A program made the translations under genes and the position numbers. The notes under the pieces were generated by a model. It searched no databases, was not told the DNA's origin, and saw nothing but the letters and a program-made list of their open reading frames with translations. A stretch of DNA of 64,000 nt from Kovacikia minuta CCNUW1 (GTDB lineage: Bacteria; Cyanobacteriota; Cyanobacteriia; Leptolyngbyales; Leptolyngbyaceae): positions 3,844,001 to 3,908,000 of the forward strand of contig NZ_CP083582.1 in NCBI RefSeq assembly GCF_020091585.1, read 5' to 3'. This document shows, piece by piece, positions 45,280-55,209 of the stretch; the stretch's first letter is position 1; each line of letters opens with the position of its first letter.

Positions 45280-46743
45280 TTAAACGTCTGCGATTTCTAC
45301 ATCTGCTGGCATCCCCGAATTACTCGACGTTGAAGCCTGGGGTAGCAGCCAACTCAGCAGAATTGCCGTTAACCCACCCGTCGAAGTTGCTGAAGCAAAC
45401 ATATTTTTGATAATGTCTGGTTGGTTGTTGAACAACTCTGGTACAAATACGACACCTAATCCAGTCGCTAACGAACTTGCAATAATAATCGTGGAACGGC
45501 GATCTAGATTTTCAGAGGCAATAATTTTGACTCCAGCAACCGCGATCGACCCAAACATGACCGTAGTTGCTCCGCCTAGTACCGGTTGGGGAATAGACTG
45601 AAAAGCACCACTGACAATTGGCAACAGTCCCAACAACGCTAGAATGGCTGCGACAAAGAACCCAACATAGCGACTGCCCACACCTGTCATTTGGATCACC
45701 CCTGTATTTTGGCTAAAGGTGGTGATGGGAAAGGTATTGAGCAACGCTGCCAGAGATGAGTTGAGTCCGTCTGCCAACACTCCAGCTTTAATTCGTCGGA
45801 TATAGACCGGACCGGCGATCGGTTCTTTGGAAACAACAGAAGTTGCCGTCATGTCGCCCACAGATTCGATCGCAGTCAGTGGAAATAGAATTAGAAACGG
45901 AATCAGCGCACTGAAATCAAAACTCATCCCGTATCGAAACGGAATCGGCAAACTAATCAGTGGAAGTTTGCTGAAGATGCTGGGATCAACCATTCCCATC
46001 AGGGCAGAGGCAATGTAGCCAACCAGCAAACCAATGGCGATCGCCCCCATTCGGATATATTGATTTTTAGAAAGCGTCAAAATGATGACGAGCAAAAATA
46101 CGCCGACCCCCAGCACCATATTCTGCGGATTTGCAAACGTGTTGTTTTTTAGTGCCGCCGTACCGCCTGCCATACTCGTAACGCCCGTTTTAAGCAAACT
46201 CAGCCCAATCAACATAACTAGAGTTCCTGAGACGATCGGCGTCACAATTTTGTTTAGCAGATGCAAAAACCGACTCAGGATCACATTTGCAAACGCACCA
46301 AAAAAGCAAACGCCAAAAATCAGCGCCAAAGCCTGTTCTGCTGTCCTCCCAGATTGAATAGTGGTGCCCGCCACACCCAAAATCGCACCGAGGAATGCAA
46401 AGCTAGTCCCCTGCAAGCTGAGCAAACCCGAACCGACAGGACCAAAGGTTTTGCACTGAATAAATGTGCAGATGCCAGAGGCAAGCAGCGACATGCTGAT
46501 AATAAAACTGGTATTAGCAGGATCGAGTCCAATGCTGGTGCTGATAATTAATGGTGGTGTCACAATGCCGACGAATGCAGCCAGGACGTGCTGCACCGCC
46601 ACAAAAATCGCCTCAACAAAGGGTGGTCGGTCATACAGCCCATAGATGAGTTCCGAGTCCGTTGTTGATAGTTCTGGAAAACTCTGAACTTCAGGTAACT
46701 CAGGTTCCTTCTGTAGAATACCAATTTCCTCTGGCTGTGTCAT
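45280..46743 (-). CDS. NCS2-family nucleobase permease (xanthine/uracil type)
   Basis: The 487-residue integral membrane protein has about 12-14 hydrophobic segments. It carries NCS2 hallmarks: VAVQHVLAAFVGIVTPPLII near the N-terminus, QCKTFGPVGSGLLSLQGTSF, VTPIVSGTLVMLIGLSLL, LFPLTAIESVGDMTATSVVS (helix with the conserved Glu) and FPITTFSQNTGVIQMTGVGS. It takes up uracil, xanthine or uric acid with protons. The motifs resemble the purine (xanthine/urate) side, but the substrate cannot be settled by eye. ATG at 46743 gives MTQPEEIGILQKEPELPEVQ. It stands alone between two plus-strand genes. Confidence 0.9.
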   Translation of the reverse strand: MTQPEEIGILQKEPELPEVQSFPELSTTDSELIYGLYDRPPFVEAIFVAVQHVLAAFVGIVTPPLIISTSIGLDPANTSFIISMSLLASGICTFIQCKTFGPVGSGLLSLQGTSFAFLGAILGVAGTTIQSGRTAEQALALIFGVCFFGAFANVILSRFLHLLNKIVTPIVSGTLVMLIGLSLLKTGVTSMAGGTAALKNNTFANPQNMVLGVGVFLLVIILTLSKNQYIRMGAIAIGLLVGYIASALMGMVDPSIFSKLPLISLPIPFRYGMSFDFSALIPFLILFPLTAIESVGDMTATSVVSKEPIAGPVYIRRIKAGVLADGLNSSLAALLNTFPITTFSQNTGVIQMTGVGSRYVGFFVAAILALLGLLPIVSGAFQSIPQPVLGGATTVMFGSIAVAGVKIIASENLDRRSTIIIASSLATGLGVVFVPELFNNQPDIIKNMFASATSTGGLTAILLSWLLPQASTSSNSGMPADVEIADV

Positions 46744-46969
46744 ATTTTGGTTTTCACCTTTTAATCATTAAATTTTTCTTAAGTCCAAACCGCCACATTT
46801 TAAGCGTGAGGAATTGCTTCAGAAAGTAGCTCAGTTTACAGACGTTCCATTCTGGTTTGTCTGCCTTTAAGTCATCCTGATGAATCTACTCTTTTGTAGA
46901 GTTTGAAACATCCCATATTCGGTAGAGTTCGAGTAGGGGGTAGCCGAGGGTTCCTACTGCTGGTGGGTT

Positions 46970-48094
46970 ATGCAATCTAAAGTTCATAGGCGATCGATCC
47001 ATAAGCATCTAAAAGCAACGATTGTTTCAGATCCGGTTGAATCAGCGAAGGCAGTTGGATTGCGTTATGTAACCGATGACACGAAGGGAATTAGCCGCAA
47101 ACGTTACGGCAAGAAAGGATTTGTTTATCTGGATGTGAATGGCGATCGAATTCAAGATCCGGAAGAACTGAAGCGAATTAATGCCCTAGCAATTCCACCA
47201 GCCTATAAAGATGTGTGGATTTGTCCCTTTCCCAATGGGCACTTGCAGGCAACCGGGCGCGATGCCAAAGGTCGCAAGCAGTATCGTTATCATCCACTCT
47301 GGCGATCGATACGCGACCAGACTAAATTCACCCGGATGATTATTTTTAGCCAGTCTTTGCCCACTCTTCGGGAACGACTGGAGCATGACTTATTATTGCC
47401 AGGGTTGCCGAAGGAAAAAGTACTGGCGGCAATTCTGCGGCTCATGGAAATGACCCGGATTCGCGTTGGCAATGAGGAATACGCCCGCACCAATGAATCC
47501 TATGGCTTGACCACCCTACGAGATGAGCATGTGGAGGTGAAAGGTGCCCAAATGCAATTCCATTTCCGAGGCAAGAGTGGGATAGAGCATGAAATCGCGA
47601 TTACTGACAAGCGGTTAGCCAGAATTGTCAAACGGTGTCAGGATATTCCCGGTCAGGAGTTGTTCCAGTATCGGGATGATAACGGTGAGTACCAAACCAT
47701 TTCGTCGGGGGATGTGAACGATTACCTGCGCGAGATCACAGGTCAAGATTTTACCGCTAAAGATTTCCGCACCTGGGCTGGAACGGTTCTGGCTGCCTCT
47801 GAGCTAGCCAGCATTGGGCCTTTTACCTCCCAAACGGCTGCCAAGAAAAACATTGTGCAAGCCATTAAAACGGTAGCCGTGCATTTAGGAAACCGCCCCG
47901 CTACCTGCCGCAAATACTATGTGCATCCCGCTATTCTTGAAGCCTATCAGGACGAAACCCTGCACCAAATCACGCAGAAATATGCTGCGACGATCGTGGA
48001 CAATGCCTATGCCCTCAAACCAGAGGAACTCGCAGTCGTTGCCATGCTAGAACAACAGGTGATGCAGGAGTTGCAGCACCAGGTTGCATGCTAA
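46970..48094 (+). CDS. DNA topoisomerase IB
   Basis: This 374-residue enzyme relaxes supercoils by cutting one strand through a 3'-phosphotyrosine. The N-terminal domain (LRYVTDDTKGISRKRYGKKG, ALAIPPAYKDVWICPFPNGH) is the DNA-clamping part. The catalytic domain has RIRVGNEEYARTNESYGLTT, FHFRGKSGIEHE, DFTAKDFRTWAGTVLA and the active-site Tyr in ATCRKYYVHPAILEAY near residue 316. This is the poxvirus/bacterial type IB layout. Bacterial copies are sporadic and often spread by transfer, and they are dispensable. ATG at 46970. Confidence 0.93.
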   Translation: MQSKVHRRSIHKHLKATIVSDPVESAKAVGLRYVTDDTKGISRKRYGKKGFVYLDVNGDRIQDPEELKRINALAIPPAYKDVWICPFPNGHLQATGRDAKGRKQYRYHPLWRSIRDQTKFTRMIIFSQSLPTLRERLEHDLLLPGLPKEKVLAAILRLMEMTRIRVGNEEYARTNESYGLTTLRDEHVEVKGAQMQFHFRGKSGIEHEIAITDKRLARIVKRCQDIPGQELFQYRDDNGEYQTISSGDVNDYLREITGQDFTAKDFRTWAGTVLAASELASIGPFTSQTAAKKNIVQAIKTVAVHLGNRPATCRKYYVHPAILEAYQDETLHQITQKYAATIVDNAYALKPEELAVVAMLEQQVMQELQHQVAC

Positions 48095-48133
48095 AGTCGC
48101 AGACAGAAGTTCTGAGCGTGCCGATTCCTTCTC

Positions 48134-48598
48134 ATGGAACGATTCAGAGATAAGGGTGACACAATTTACTCCTTCCAGGGTGAATTTTTAGTGCAATGCC
48201 CTGGGTGTCGATCGTGCGCCATTGTGCGCCCTATCGATCCTAAAAATCCTGACTGGTTTGCTCCGCGCAGATTTTCCTGTAAAGCCTGTGGTGCATCAAA
48301 AGATTGGGTTGGTCGAGAAATTGTAAGGCCCTGGCAGGGTGAACCCGTCGATGACTATTTCCATTACCCACTTTGGCTTCAAATACCCTGCTGTGGTGAG
48401 ATACTTTGGGCTTACAATCTCCAACATTTAGACTTTATTGAGGCATTTGTCGAAGCAGAACTGAGGGAACGAACACCGGATCAGCAGTATGGCTGGTCGA
48501 ATCGCAGTTTGTTTTCTCGACTTCCAAAATGGATGCAATCTCACAAAAATCGCGAAGCAATTCTAAAGGCGATCGCAAAAATCCGTAATTTGGTGTGA
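48134..48598 (+). CDS. Hypothetical protein with zinc-ribbon motifs
   Basis: The 154-residue product has two CxxC-type pairs, VQCPGCRSCAIV and SCKACGASKDW, spaced as in a small zinc ribbon, and IPCCGEILWAYNLQHLDF further on. The C-terminal half is helical (FIEAFVEAELRERTPDQQYG) and basic at the end. A nucleic-acid or protein-binding role is conceivable. No catalytic motif is seen. It follows topoisomerase IB by 39 bp on the same strand and may be co-transcribed with it. Confidence 0.65.
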   Translation: MERFRDKGDTIYSFQGEFLVQCPGCRSCAIVRPIDPKNPDWFAPRRFSCKACGASKDWVGREIVRPWQGEPVDDYFHYPLWLQIPCCGEILWAYNLQHLDFIEAFVEAELRERTPDQQYGWSNRSLFSRLPKWMQSHKNREAILKAIAKIRNLV

Positions 48599-48930
48599 GT
48601 CCACTTAGATCGTGAATTGAATAACCTGATCAACTGTAACCCTTTACCTGTACGGACGCGGCATTCGGTAGAGATCTCTGGAACAATGGTAAGGGCTTTT
48701 TGCCGAATGCCACGCCCCTCCGCAAGGAATTACACCTCAATAAATTCGTAATCCTTAGGGACTCGCTGAGAAATAACAGCCCGCTTTCATCGTTCTAGCT
48801 AGTTCGTTATGAAGTAAGGGCGATCGTGTTTAAATTTTCAGTCAAGTATGCCGGTGTAGCAGTTGCCAATCTCTTGTTTGCTGGTCCATGCTAGGTCTGA
48901 CAGTTCATTTATTCTCGTGACGCAGCGAAT
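48599..48930. other. Intergenic stretch with an interspersed inverted repeat
   Basis: GCGGCATTCGGTA (about 48659-48671) and its near reverse complement TGCCGAATGCCACGC (about 48700-48715) form an imperfect long hairpin with a 30-bp loop, consistent with a dispersed cyanobacterial repeat. The rest (to 48930) holds the presumed promoter of the next gene. Confidence 0.45.
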
Positions 48931-49734
48931 ATGCGATCGATTGTTTTGACTCTAGCTCTTATGGGTTTAGCCAGTCCTGCTGTTGCCTCTACCTGTGAAG
49001 AAAGCTTTCAGAAGAAAGGTGATTTTTTCAACGGTACTGCCTTTTCGGCACGGGTTCAAATCGAGGGAGGAACTGTAGAGAAAACCTTTTCCCAATTGCG
49101 CCCCATCTTAGCTCGTGATGGAATCAAGACGATCAGCGCTGATGTCAGCACCGGGGTCATGAAAGCTGAAAATCCTGCCACCCCATTTCAGCGTGCTTTG
49201 CCGATCGATGTATTTGCATCTTTGGACGGCACCCTACTTAATGTCGAAATGGTTTTTACCCTTCCAGGTGGTGTGGGTGCAAATAGAGAGACTGTCAAGA
49301 AACACCTATGTAGCGCCCTCAATCAATTGGTACCCAAAGCTGAGACGGCAGTTGCCCCACCCGTCAGGGATGATTCTACGGCGGTTGCGATCGATGCAAA
49401 CACGCTGGCAAAACAGGTCAGGGAAGCGGCAGATAACCCAGCTCGCCTGCGATTGAATTTTGTGGACAAAACGTTTCGGGTGAATGGGAAGGTTGTTGGT
49501 ATCACGGAGAGTGAAGGTTCCTATACGGTAGCGTTTGATAGCAACCCGCCTGTATCGGGTAATGCCTCAGCCGAAAAGACGAATCGGATGACGGTTTTAT
49601 GTAAAATGGCGAAGAATCAAGACGCCGCAGTTGCAGCCTTGCAAACGAATCAAAATGCGACCCTGGTAGGACGCTTCCAAAAGTTTGATAGCACTGTCAA
49701 TGCGATTCAGCTAGGGGATTGCATCGGGCGCTGA
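48931..49734 (+). CDS. Exported protein with OB-fold (tRNA_anti-like) domain
   Basis: The 267-residue product begins with a signal peptide, MRSIVLTLALMGLASPAVAS, likely cleaved after AVA. The central part (KTFSQLRPILARDGIKTISA) is of unknown type. The C-terminal third (LAKQVREAADNPARLRLNFV, KTFRVNGKVVGITESEGSYT, TLVGRFQKFDSTVNAIQLGD) matches the OB-like tRNA_anti-like fold seen in exported bacterial proteins. Cysteines at the mature N-terminus and at the end (LGDCIGR) could pair. The location would be periplasm or envelope, and the function is unknown. Confidence 0.75.
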   Translation: MRSIVLTLALMGLASPAVASTCEESFQKKGDFFNGTAFSARVQIEGGTVEKTFSQLRPILARDGIKTISADVSTGVMKAENPATPFQRALPIDVFASLDGTLLNVEMVFTLPGGVGANRETVKKHLCSALNQLVPKAETAVAPPVRDDSTAVAIDANTLAKQVREAADNPARLRLNFVDKTFRVNGKVVGITESEGSYTVAFDSNPPVSGNASAEKTNRMTVLCKMAKNQDAAVAALQTNQNATLVGRFQKFDSTVNAIQLGDCIGR

Positions 49735-49921
49735 GTCAGGGCGTTTGCTGAATCATATGATGCCCGAATTCGGTTTTGACACGCTTCAGGGCATCACGCC
49801 AGGTTCAATAAAATTCGGATTGAGTTGAGGCGTTAAACCATGCCCTTGAAACCCGACTCGGTTAGTAGCGATTGATTCCCTGATACCTAACACCTGACAC
49901 CTGATACCCATTGAATTTTAT

Positions 49922-50743
49922 TCACAATGGGTGTTCTACTGCACCAAGGGATTTGAGGGTTGCGATTTGGGCGGTCGTTAAACCCCGAATTCCAAAGATA
50001 TTCATGCCTTCGTAGGGGCGATCGATGCGGAGGGTTCTCAAACAATCTCCCGTGTTAGCATCCCACAATTTAATGGTTTCATCGGCGCTGCTGCTGGCAA
50101 GGAGTTGCCCATTGGGACTGAAGCTGACGCACAAAACTGGATGGGTGTGCCCCTGAAGGGTTTTGAGGCATTGCCCAGTGCTCACTGCCCACAGTTTCAC
50201 GGTGCGATCGCCCCCACCACTGGCAAGGGTCTGCCCATCCGGACTGAAGCGAACGGATGAAACAGACTGGCGATGCGCTGACAACGTTTTCACACATTGT
50301 CCTGTTTCCAAGTCCCAAAGTCGAATGGTGTGATCGGCACTGCCACTGGCAAGGATGCTTACCGGGCTGGAAGCAGGACTGAGGGCGATCGCCAAGACCC
50401 AATAGGTATGCCCTTTAAGGGTGTTTAGAAATTGCCCTGTAACCCCATCCCAGAGCTTGATCGTTTGATCTGCACTGGCACTGGCAAGGATTTGACCATC
50501 CGCACTAAAACCGACCGAAAACACTGAACCCGTATGACCTTGCAATACTCTGAGACATTGCCCCGTGGTGCAGTCCCAGAGGCGGATGGTTTGATCCGCA
50601 CTGCCACTGGCAAGACGTTTTCCATCGGAACTAAGGGCGACAGCATCAATTCGATCGGGATGCTCCTGTAAGGTTCTGAGGCATTCTCCGGTGGTTGTAT
50701 CCCACAGTTTCACGGTGTGATCGGCGCTGCCACTGATTAGCAA
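49922..50743 (-). CDS. C-terminal WD40 segment split from the upstream NB-ARC protein
   Basis: Six WD40 repeats fill this 273-residue frame ([56 protein letters not shown] and others). The tail [20 protein letters not shown] closes the protein. The only in-frame start is TTG at 50743, inside the frame of the preceding gene and without a ribosome-binding site. The first codons [14 protein letters not shown] complete the repeat left unfinished upstream. With the eight repeats there, the total is fourteen, the number needed for two seven-bladed propellers. This is almost certainly the end of the NB-ARC protein, separated by a heptamer array. Confidence 0.85.
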   Translation of the reverse strand: MLISGSADHTVKLWDTTTGECLRTLQEHPDRIDAVALSSDGKRLASGSADQTIRLWDCTTGQCLRVLQGHTGSVFSVGFSADGQILASASADQTIKLWDGVTGQFLNTLKGHTYWVLAIALSPASSPVSILASGSADHTIRLWDLETGQCVKTLSAHRQSVSSVRFSPDGQTLASGGGDRTVKLWAVSTGQCLKTLQGHTHPVLCVSFSPNGQLLASSSADETIKLWDANTGDCLRTLRIDRPYEGMNIFGIRGLTTAQIATLKSLGAVEHPL

Positions 50744-53700
50744 AGGGGTGTGGGGTGTGGGGTGTGGGGTGTGGGGTGTGCAGGGAATGCGTTGATGGCA
50801 AGGGCAAGAACCTGATCGGTGTGTCCTGATAGGGTTTTGAGGCGATCGCCCGATTGCCCGTCCCAGAGTCTAATTAACTGATCATCGCTGCCACTGACAA
50901 CGGTTTGCCCATCGCAACTGAAGTTGACAGCGGGAATTGCGTTCCTATAGCCCTGCCAGGTTCTCAAACAATGCCCGGTTTCCGTATCCCAGAGTTTAAG
51001 GCTGCGATCGTCACCGCCACTGACAAGGATTTGTCCCTCCGGATTAAAATCGAGCGATCGCACGGTTCCGTCCTGCCCCTGTAAAACCCTCAAACATTGC
51101 CCTGTTGCCACATCCCAAACTCTTATTGTGCGATCCGCACTGCTGCTGGCAAGGGTAACTCCATCCGGGCTGAACCTCAACGAGATCACCGGAGCGCTAT
51201 GCCCTGTAAGAGTTCTGAGGCACTTTCCAGTTTGCACCTGCCACAGCTTAATGGTGTGATCGCCACTACCACTTGCCAAAATCTCTCCTTCGCGACCCTC
51301 CACGGGCAGGGGCGGACTAAAAGTAAGAACCTGAACCCGATCGGTATGACCGTATAGCGTCTGGAGAATTTGCCCCGTATTTGCCTCCCAGAGGGTTATG
51401 GTTTCTGCTCCGCCTGCTGTTGCCAGGGTTGCCCCATTGGAACTGAGCGTTGCCATCTGCACCGCTTGTGTATTTCCCTGCAAGGCAGCAAGGCTTTGTC
51501 CAGTCTCAAGATTCCAGAGGCGAAGGGAACGATCGCTGCCCCAGGTAATCAACACGGGTGAAACCGCGTCGGCAGCAACGGAAAGAATCTGGCTGGTGTA
51601 GCGTTGCAAAGTCCGAAAGCATTGCCCAGAACTGAGTTGCCAGAATTTAACGGTCTGGTCTTCTCCCCGACTGATGAGGGTCTGCCCCTCAGGGCTAAAG
51701 TGGACAGACAGGATGTGTCCAGCATGACCACTCAGCGTCAGAAGGATCTCCCCGTCTGCAACACGTCGCACCTGCACCACACCTGTGTCATCGCCCGTTG
51801 CCAAAAGCTCCCCAGTTGGGTTGAATGCTACCGTTAAAATACTGCCGAAAATTTGTGTGAAGACAGAACGGGAAAAATCCGCACCGGCAAAGTTGGACTG
51901 TTGCAGATTCACACCCTGGAGGTATGCCTGCCAGATAGGTAAATGGGAAAAGTTGAAACCGCTTAAATCACTGCCCAATTCAATCAGCAGATTCAACACG
52001 TTTCCTGCCCCATATCCTGACTCCAAAGCTCCTTGCTGCCGTTGCTGATCCAAAATTTGAGCCAGTTGGACTTCGATCGCGCGCCTGGTTCCCAACTGCC
52101 TTAATAATTGGGCGATCGTGGGTTGAACGATTAACCGAATCTGCGTCTCACGGATGTAATCCCTGGCAGTTGCTTTGAGCAGAGCATGGGTAAATAGGGG
52201 AGTGGGGAGTAGGGAGTGGGGAGTAGGGGAAGAATCTTGAATCTTGAATGTTGAATGTTGAACTGATTCTGACTCCTGATTCCCTATCACCTGCCACCGA
52301 CCACCGACCACCTGTCCACTAACCTGTTCCACAAATCGCTCGGTGACAAATTCCATAATCACGGGCTGTTGGGTAAACCCGCTCAGGCTTTGTTCAATTA
52401 AGGAGCGGCGAAGGAGGGATTCCAGGGTTTCGAGTAGTTGGTGTTTGGGCAGTTTGGGGTAAATGTCCGACTCTAACTCCAATAGGGAAACTTTCTCACG
52501 GTTGATCGCTAACCAGTTCATGACAACTTTTTCTGTGTCCGTCAGGCGATCGTACTGTTGGGCGAGCAACAGTCGGATGCTGTGAAAGCTGGAAATGCCA
52601 GCTTCCAGAAAAGCTGAGATATTGCCACCAAATAGTTCCTGAATGGTGGTTGAAACAATTTTGATCGCCAGCGGATTACCGCCATAGCGCTCAATCAGCT
52701 GCTGACATTCCGCATCTGAACCGACCAGCCCTTTGCTGAGCAAAAGTTCCCTGGCTTCTGTGCGAAGTCCGGTCAGGTGAAGCGATCGCACAGGCAGCCT
52801 TTGCCCCGATAACATCGCGACCTCATCTGGTTCCTCGCGGCTGGTCAACAGCACACAACTCTGATGGGCAGTCTCCCCAACCCGCCGGAGCAGTTCTCCA
52901 TAGTCTTGATAGGCTGATTGAAACTGTCCCGTGTAGGTTTCCCCCTGCATCAGGGTTTCCAGATTGTCCAGCACGATCAAGCATCGGTGTTGCCGCAAGT
53001 ACTCAATCAGCTTCGAGAGCTTACCCCCGATCGGGTCGGGTACAACAATGTCCTGATTCGACAATAATTTGAGCAGGTCATCTAACAATTCGGACAGGGG
53101 AGGGGCATTGTGGAGCGATCGCCAGATGACAAATTGAAAAGGGGGAGGGATTGAATGTTGAATGTTGGATGTTGAATGTTGAATTCTACCCTCTGCCTTC
53201 TCCGCATCCCCCCGTTCTCCTGCCCCCCCGTCTTCCGTACTACCTTCTGCCTTCTGCCCTCTGCCTTCTGCCTTCTCTTCCGCCCCACTTCCGACAAGCT
53301 GCTCTGCCAACCGGGTTGCTAACGTCGTTTTCCCGATGCCACCCATTCCTAAAAGCAGCACTAACCGACAGTGATCCACCTGAACCCACTGCTGAATGGT
53401 TGCAAGTTCTTCTGAGCGTCCGCGGAAAAAGGAGACATCAACAGCTTCCCCCCAATCGATGCAGGGAGTGGAGAGTGGGGAGTGGGGAGTGGGGAATGGA
53501 GCAATTTTTTCATCCCCCATCCCTCCGCCCCCATCCCGTGCTTCTGCTCCCCGTTTTGCCCCTGTGTAGTCTTGAGGTTCCAGGGTTAAATCGACAGCTT
53601 TGAAAACGAGGGCGATCGATTCCTTATCAACTCCCTGCCCCCGCAGAATTTTCCGAACTGTGGCGGGGTGCAGCCCCTGACCTTCTACCAGTTGGGAGCG

Positions 53701-53826
53701 GCGAACCAGTTCCGGCACTGGATAACGCTCAATGTCTAGTTGGCGCATCCGGTTTTGCAGCTTTTCCTCACCGGTTGCATTGAGGATAACTCCTCGGCTG
53801 CGCTGCCCCGTTGGTAAATCTATCAC
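50737..53826 (-). CDS. NB-ARC (STAND) NTPase with WD40 repeats, NLR-like; C-terminus interrupted
   Basis: The product has 1029 residues. The N-terminal helical domain ([40 protein letters not shown]) looks like a helix-turn-helix adaptor. NB-ARC has [19 protein letters not shown]-loop [17 protein letters not shown], Walker [13 protein letters not shown], sensor [13 protein letters not shown] and GxP motif [13 protein letters not shown] pentapeptide-like stretch ([20 protein letters not shown]) leads to eight WD40 repeats, after which a CCCACAC heptamer array runs into a stop. Heptamer-derived inserts also occupy about residues 97-120, 181-226 and 517-543 in frame. Such proteins act as oligomerising sensors, some in phage defence. 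Confidence 0.9.
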   Translation of the reverse strand: MIDLPTGQRSRGVILNATGEEKLQNRMRQLDIERYPVPELVRRSQLVEGQGLHPATVRKILRGQGVDKESIALVFKAVDLTLEPQDYTGAKRGAEARDGGGGMGDEKIAPFPTPHSPLSTPCIDWGEAVDVSFFRGRSEELATIQQWVQVDHCRLVLLLGMGGIGKTTLATRLAEQLVGSGAEEKAEGRGQKAEGSTEDGGAGERGDAEKAEGRIQHSTSNIQHSIPPPFQFVIWRSLHNAPPLSELLDDLLKLLSNQDIVVPDPIGGKLSKLIEYLRQHRCLIVLDNLETLMQGETYTGQFQSAYQDYGELLRRVGETAHQSCVLLTSREEPDEVAMLSGQRLPVRSLHLTGLRTEARELLLSKGLVGSDAECQQLIERYGGNPLAIKIVSTTIQELFGGNISAFLEAGISSFHSIRLLLAQQYDRLTDTEKVVMNWLAINREKVSLLELESDIYPKLPKHQLLETLESLLRRSLIEQSLSGFTQQPVIMEFVTERFVEQVSGQVVGGRWQVIGNQESESVQHSTFKIQDSSPTPHSLLPTPLFTHALLKATARDYIRETQIRLIVQPTIAQLLRQLGTRRAIEVQLAQILDQQRQQGALESGYGAGNVLNLLIELGSDLSGFNFSHLPIWQAYLQGVNLQQSNFAGADFSRSVFTQIFGSILTVAFNPTGELLATGDDTGVVQVRRVADGEILLTLSGHAGHILSVHFSPEGQTLISRGEDQTVKFWQLSSGQCFRTLQRYTSQILSVAADAVSPVLITWGSDRSLRLWNLETGQSLAALQGNTQAVQMATLSSNGATLATAGGAETITLWEANTGQILQTLYGHTDRVQVLTFSPPLPVEGREGEILASGSGDHTIKLWQVQTGKCLRTLTGHSAPVISLRFSPDGVTLASSSADRTIRVWDVATGQCLRVLQGQDGTVRSLDFNPEGQILVSGGDDRSLKLWDTETGHCLRTWQGYRNAIPAVNFSCDGQTVVSGSDDQLIRLWDGQSGDRLKTLSGHTDQVLALAINAFPAHPTPHTPHPTPLC
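50746..50782 (-). repeat. CCCACAC heptamer array that breaks the WD40 protein
   Basis: Five CCCACAC/ACACCCC units on the minus strand sit between WD40 repeats 8 and 9, where a PDGQ-like linker would be expected. The two frames differ so that adding one 7-bp unit, or removing two, would restore continuity. Confidence 0.9.
52196..52275 (-). repeat. Composite heptamer repeat inside the NB-ARC gene
   Basis: In coding order: repeat-derived [16 protein letters not shown], then ATTCAAC/ATTCAAG units ([11 protein letters not shown]), then TCCCCAC/CCCCTAC-type units ([10 protein letters not shown]). In frame. Confidence 0.8.
53147..53282 (-). repeat. Composite heptamer repeat inside the NB-ARC gene, next to the P-loop
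   Basis: In coding order: GGCAGAA/GGCAGAG units ([11 protein letters not shown]), a GGGGGC/GGAGAAC stretch ([14 protein letters not shown]), then ATTCAAC units ([11 protein letters not shown]). In frame, about 20 residues after the P-loop helix. A further array of GGAGTGG type at 53468-53503 encodes [12 protein letters not shown]. Confidence 0.85.
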
Positions 53827-53862
53827 TTCTCACTCCTCACTCCTGACACCCGCACCTGAGAT

Positions 53863-54222
53863 CTAACACCTGCTCAACAACGATCGGATACGAGCCAATA
53901 ACTCAGACAACTCGTAGGGCTTCGTGACATAATCGTCGGCTCCGGCTTCCAGGCCAAGGGCGCGATCGCCCACACTATCCCTTGCTGTTAACAATAGAAT
54001 TGGTGTTTGACATCCCTCCGCTCGCAGCTTACGACAAAGATCGATCCCATCCAATCTGGGCAGCATCACATCCAACAGAATCAAGTCATAGTCAAAGATT
54101 TCTGCCAATTCCAGCGCGCTCTGCCCATCATCAACGCTATTCACTACATAATATTGGGCAGTCAGAGATTTTGTTAATGCGGTAGAGGTTTGTTCCTCAT
54201 CCTCGACTAGCAGAATCTTCAT
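53863..54222 (-). CDS. Response regulator receiver domain protein
   Basis: The 119-residue single receiver has KILLVEDEEQTSTALTKSLT, phospho-acceptor Asp in YDLILLDVMLPRLDGIDLCR, PILLLTARDSVGDRALGLEA and DDYVTKPYELSELLARIRSL. It ends right after the domain (LLSRC-stop). The sequence type, particularly ARIRSLLSR, is that of receivers followed by an output domain (OmpR class) or more receivers, so it may be truncated: heptamer repeats follow at once. A stand-alone receiver relaying to other proteins is equally possible. ATG at 54222. No kinase gene is adjacent. Confidence 0.82.
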   Translation of the reverse strand: MKILLVEDEEQTSTALTKSLTAQYYVVNSVDDGQSALELAEIFDYDLILLDVMLPRLDGIDLCRKLRAEGCQTPILLLTARDSVGDRALGLEAGADDYVTKPYELSELLARIRSLLSRC

Positions 54223-54552
54223 CCTGATCTCTCTTTAGGTGGGGAGTAGGGAGTGGGGAGTGGGGAGTAAGGGTGGGGAGTGGGAGTGAGAAAATTGTTC
54301 CAACTTCCATCTTGCAACAGTCATTCAAGAAATGAGAATTAAGAAAAGCTGTTTTCCCAGCCGCTCCTAATTTAAAGAAACGAAAAAAGAAGAAAGAAGA
54401 ACTTCCTCTTCTTTTCTCATCCTTCATCCCTCATCCCTCCCCTCACTCCCCACTGCCTATTCCCCCTTGTTCCCCCTTTCCCCCAAAAGGGGCTTCTCAA
54501 AAGTACCCTTAGGCGCAATACTTTACGAGAGCTTAATTTCTCTGAGGACAAT
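54223..54552. other. Divergent intergenic region with heptamer arrays
   Basis: GGAGTGG/GGAGTAG units occupy 54238-54290, and a TCATCCC/TCATCCT pyrimidine-rich stretch lies at 54416-54445. The sigma factor-like gene starts with GTG at 54553, so its promoter should lie in the last 100 bp. Confidence 0.55.
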
Positions 54553-55188
54553 GTGAGCCATCTGGACGAGCAGTTACGTCGGCTAGTTGAGGAGGCCTGT
54601 AAGCATCCCCCTGGTAGCTTCGATCGCCAAAGATGCCTGACCCAAATTATTCGGTTAACATCGGGCAAGCTCTGGCGGGAGAATGTTCCCTACTATCAGG
54701 ATGCCCTCCAGAAAACATGGGTTTATTTCTGTCAGCATCTCTGTGAAAGGGGCACAGGTGAGCGCTACGATCCAAATCGTAGTGGCGTCATTACCTGGCT
54801 GAACTACTACCTGAGACGGCGGTTACAGGATGGCTTCATCGAGGTTCAATCGCGACAGAAAAAATTTGCTTCCGTTCCCGCTTCCAGCGACGATGAGCGA
54901 TTAAACCCAGTTGATCTGGTGCCCGCCAACCCTGATGTTCCCCCCATTCTGGATGAGGTGCGTAGCTGGGCAGAGACCGATGCCAGTGGCGAGTTACGCC
55001 GGGTTCACATTGAAGGTTGCCCCCAGGTTAACTGTCAGGTGTTGATTCTGCGCCGATTGCCCCCCGAAACAAGCTGGAAAGCCCTTTCAGAGGAATTTGG
55101 AGTGGCAGTGCCAACTCTCAGTAGTTTTTATCAACGTCAATGTCTTCCTCGTTTGCGTAAATTTGGTGAATCCGAGGGATATATCTGA
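54553..55188 (+). CDS. Sigma-70 family (ECF-like) sigma factor
   Basis: The 211-residue product has a region-2-like part (NVPYYQDALQKTWVYFCQHL, GVITWLNYYLRRRLQDGFIE) and a C-terminal region-4-like helix-turn-helix (LRRLPPETSWKALSEEFGVA, TLSSFYQRQCLPRLRKFGES). The link is short, as in ECF factors. It would direct RNA polymerase to a specific set of promoters, possibly that of its own operon. The start is GTG at 54553. It is followed 22 bp later by the DUF1822 gene and then by CHAT-CHASE2 and DUF928 genes, all on the same strand. No anti-sigma factor of a known type is adjacent; the DUF1822 protein is a candidate. Confidence 0.75.
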   Translation: MSHLDEQLRRLVEEACKHPPGSFDRQRCLTQIIRLTSGKLWRENVPYYQDALQKTWVYFCQHLCERGTGERYDPNRSGVITWLNYYLRRRLQDGFIEVQSRQKKFASVPASSDDERLNPVDLVPANPDVPPILDEVRSWAETDASGELRRVHIEGCPQVNCQVLILRRLPPETSWKALSEEFGVAVPTLSSFYQRQCLPRLRKFGESEGYI

Positions 55189-55209
55189 AGAGCAGGAAGG
55201 AATTTGATT

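Noticed and set aside
53151-53603. Open frame of 150 codons opposite the NB-ARC gene
   Set aside because: It is built mainly from heptamer repeats read in reverse and overlaps the P-loop coding region.
53863-54222. Receiver protein as a definite pseudogene of an OmpR-type regulator
   Set aside because: No displaced output domain is visible nearby in any frame. Stand-alone receivers are common, so truncation remains only a possibility.
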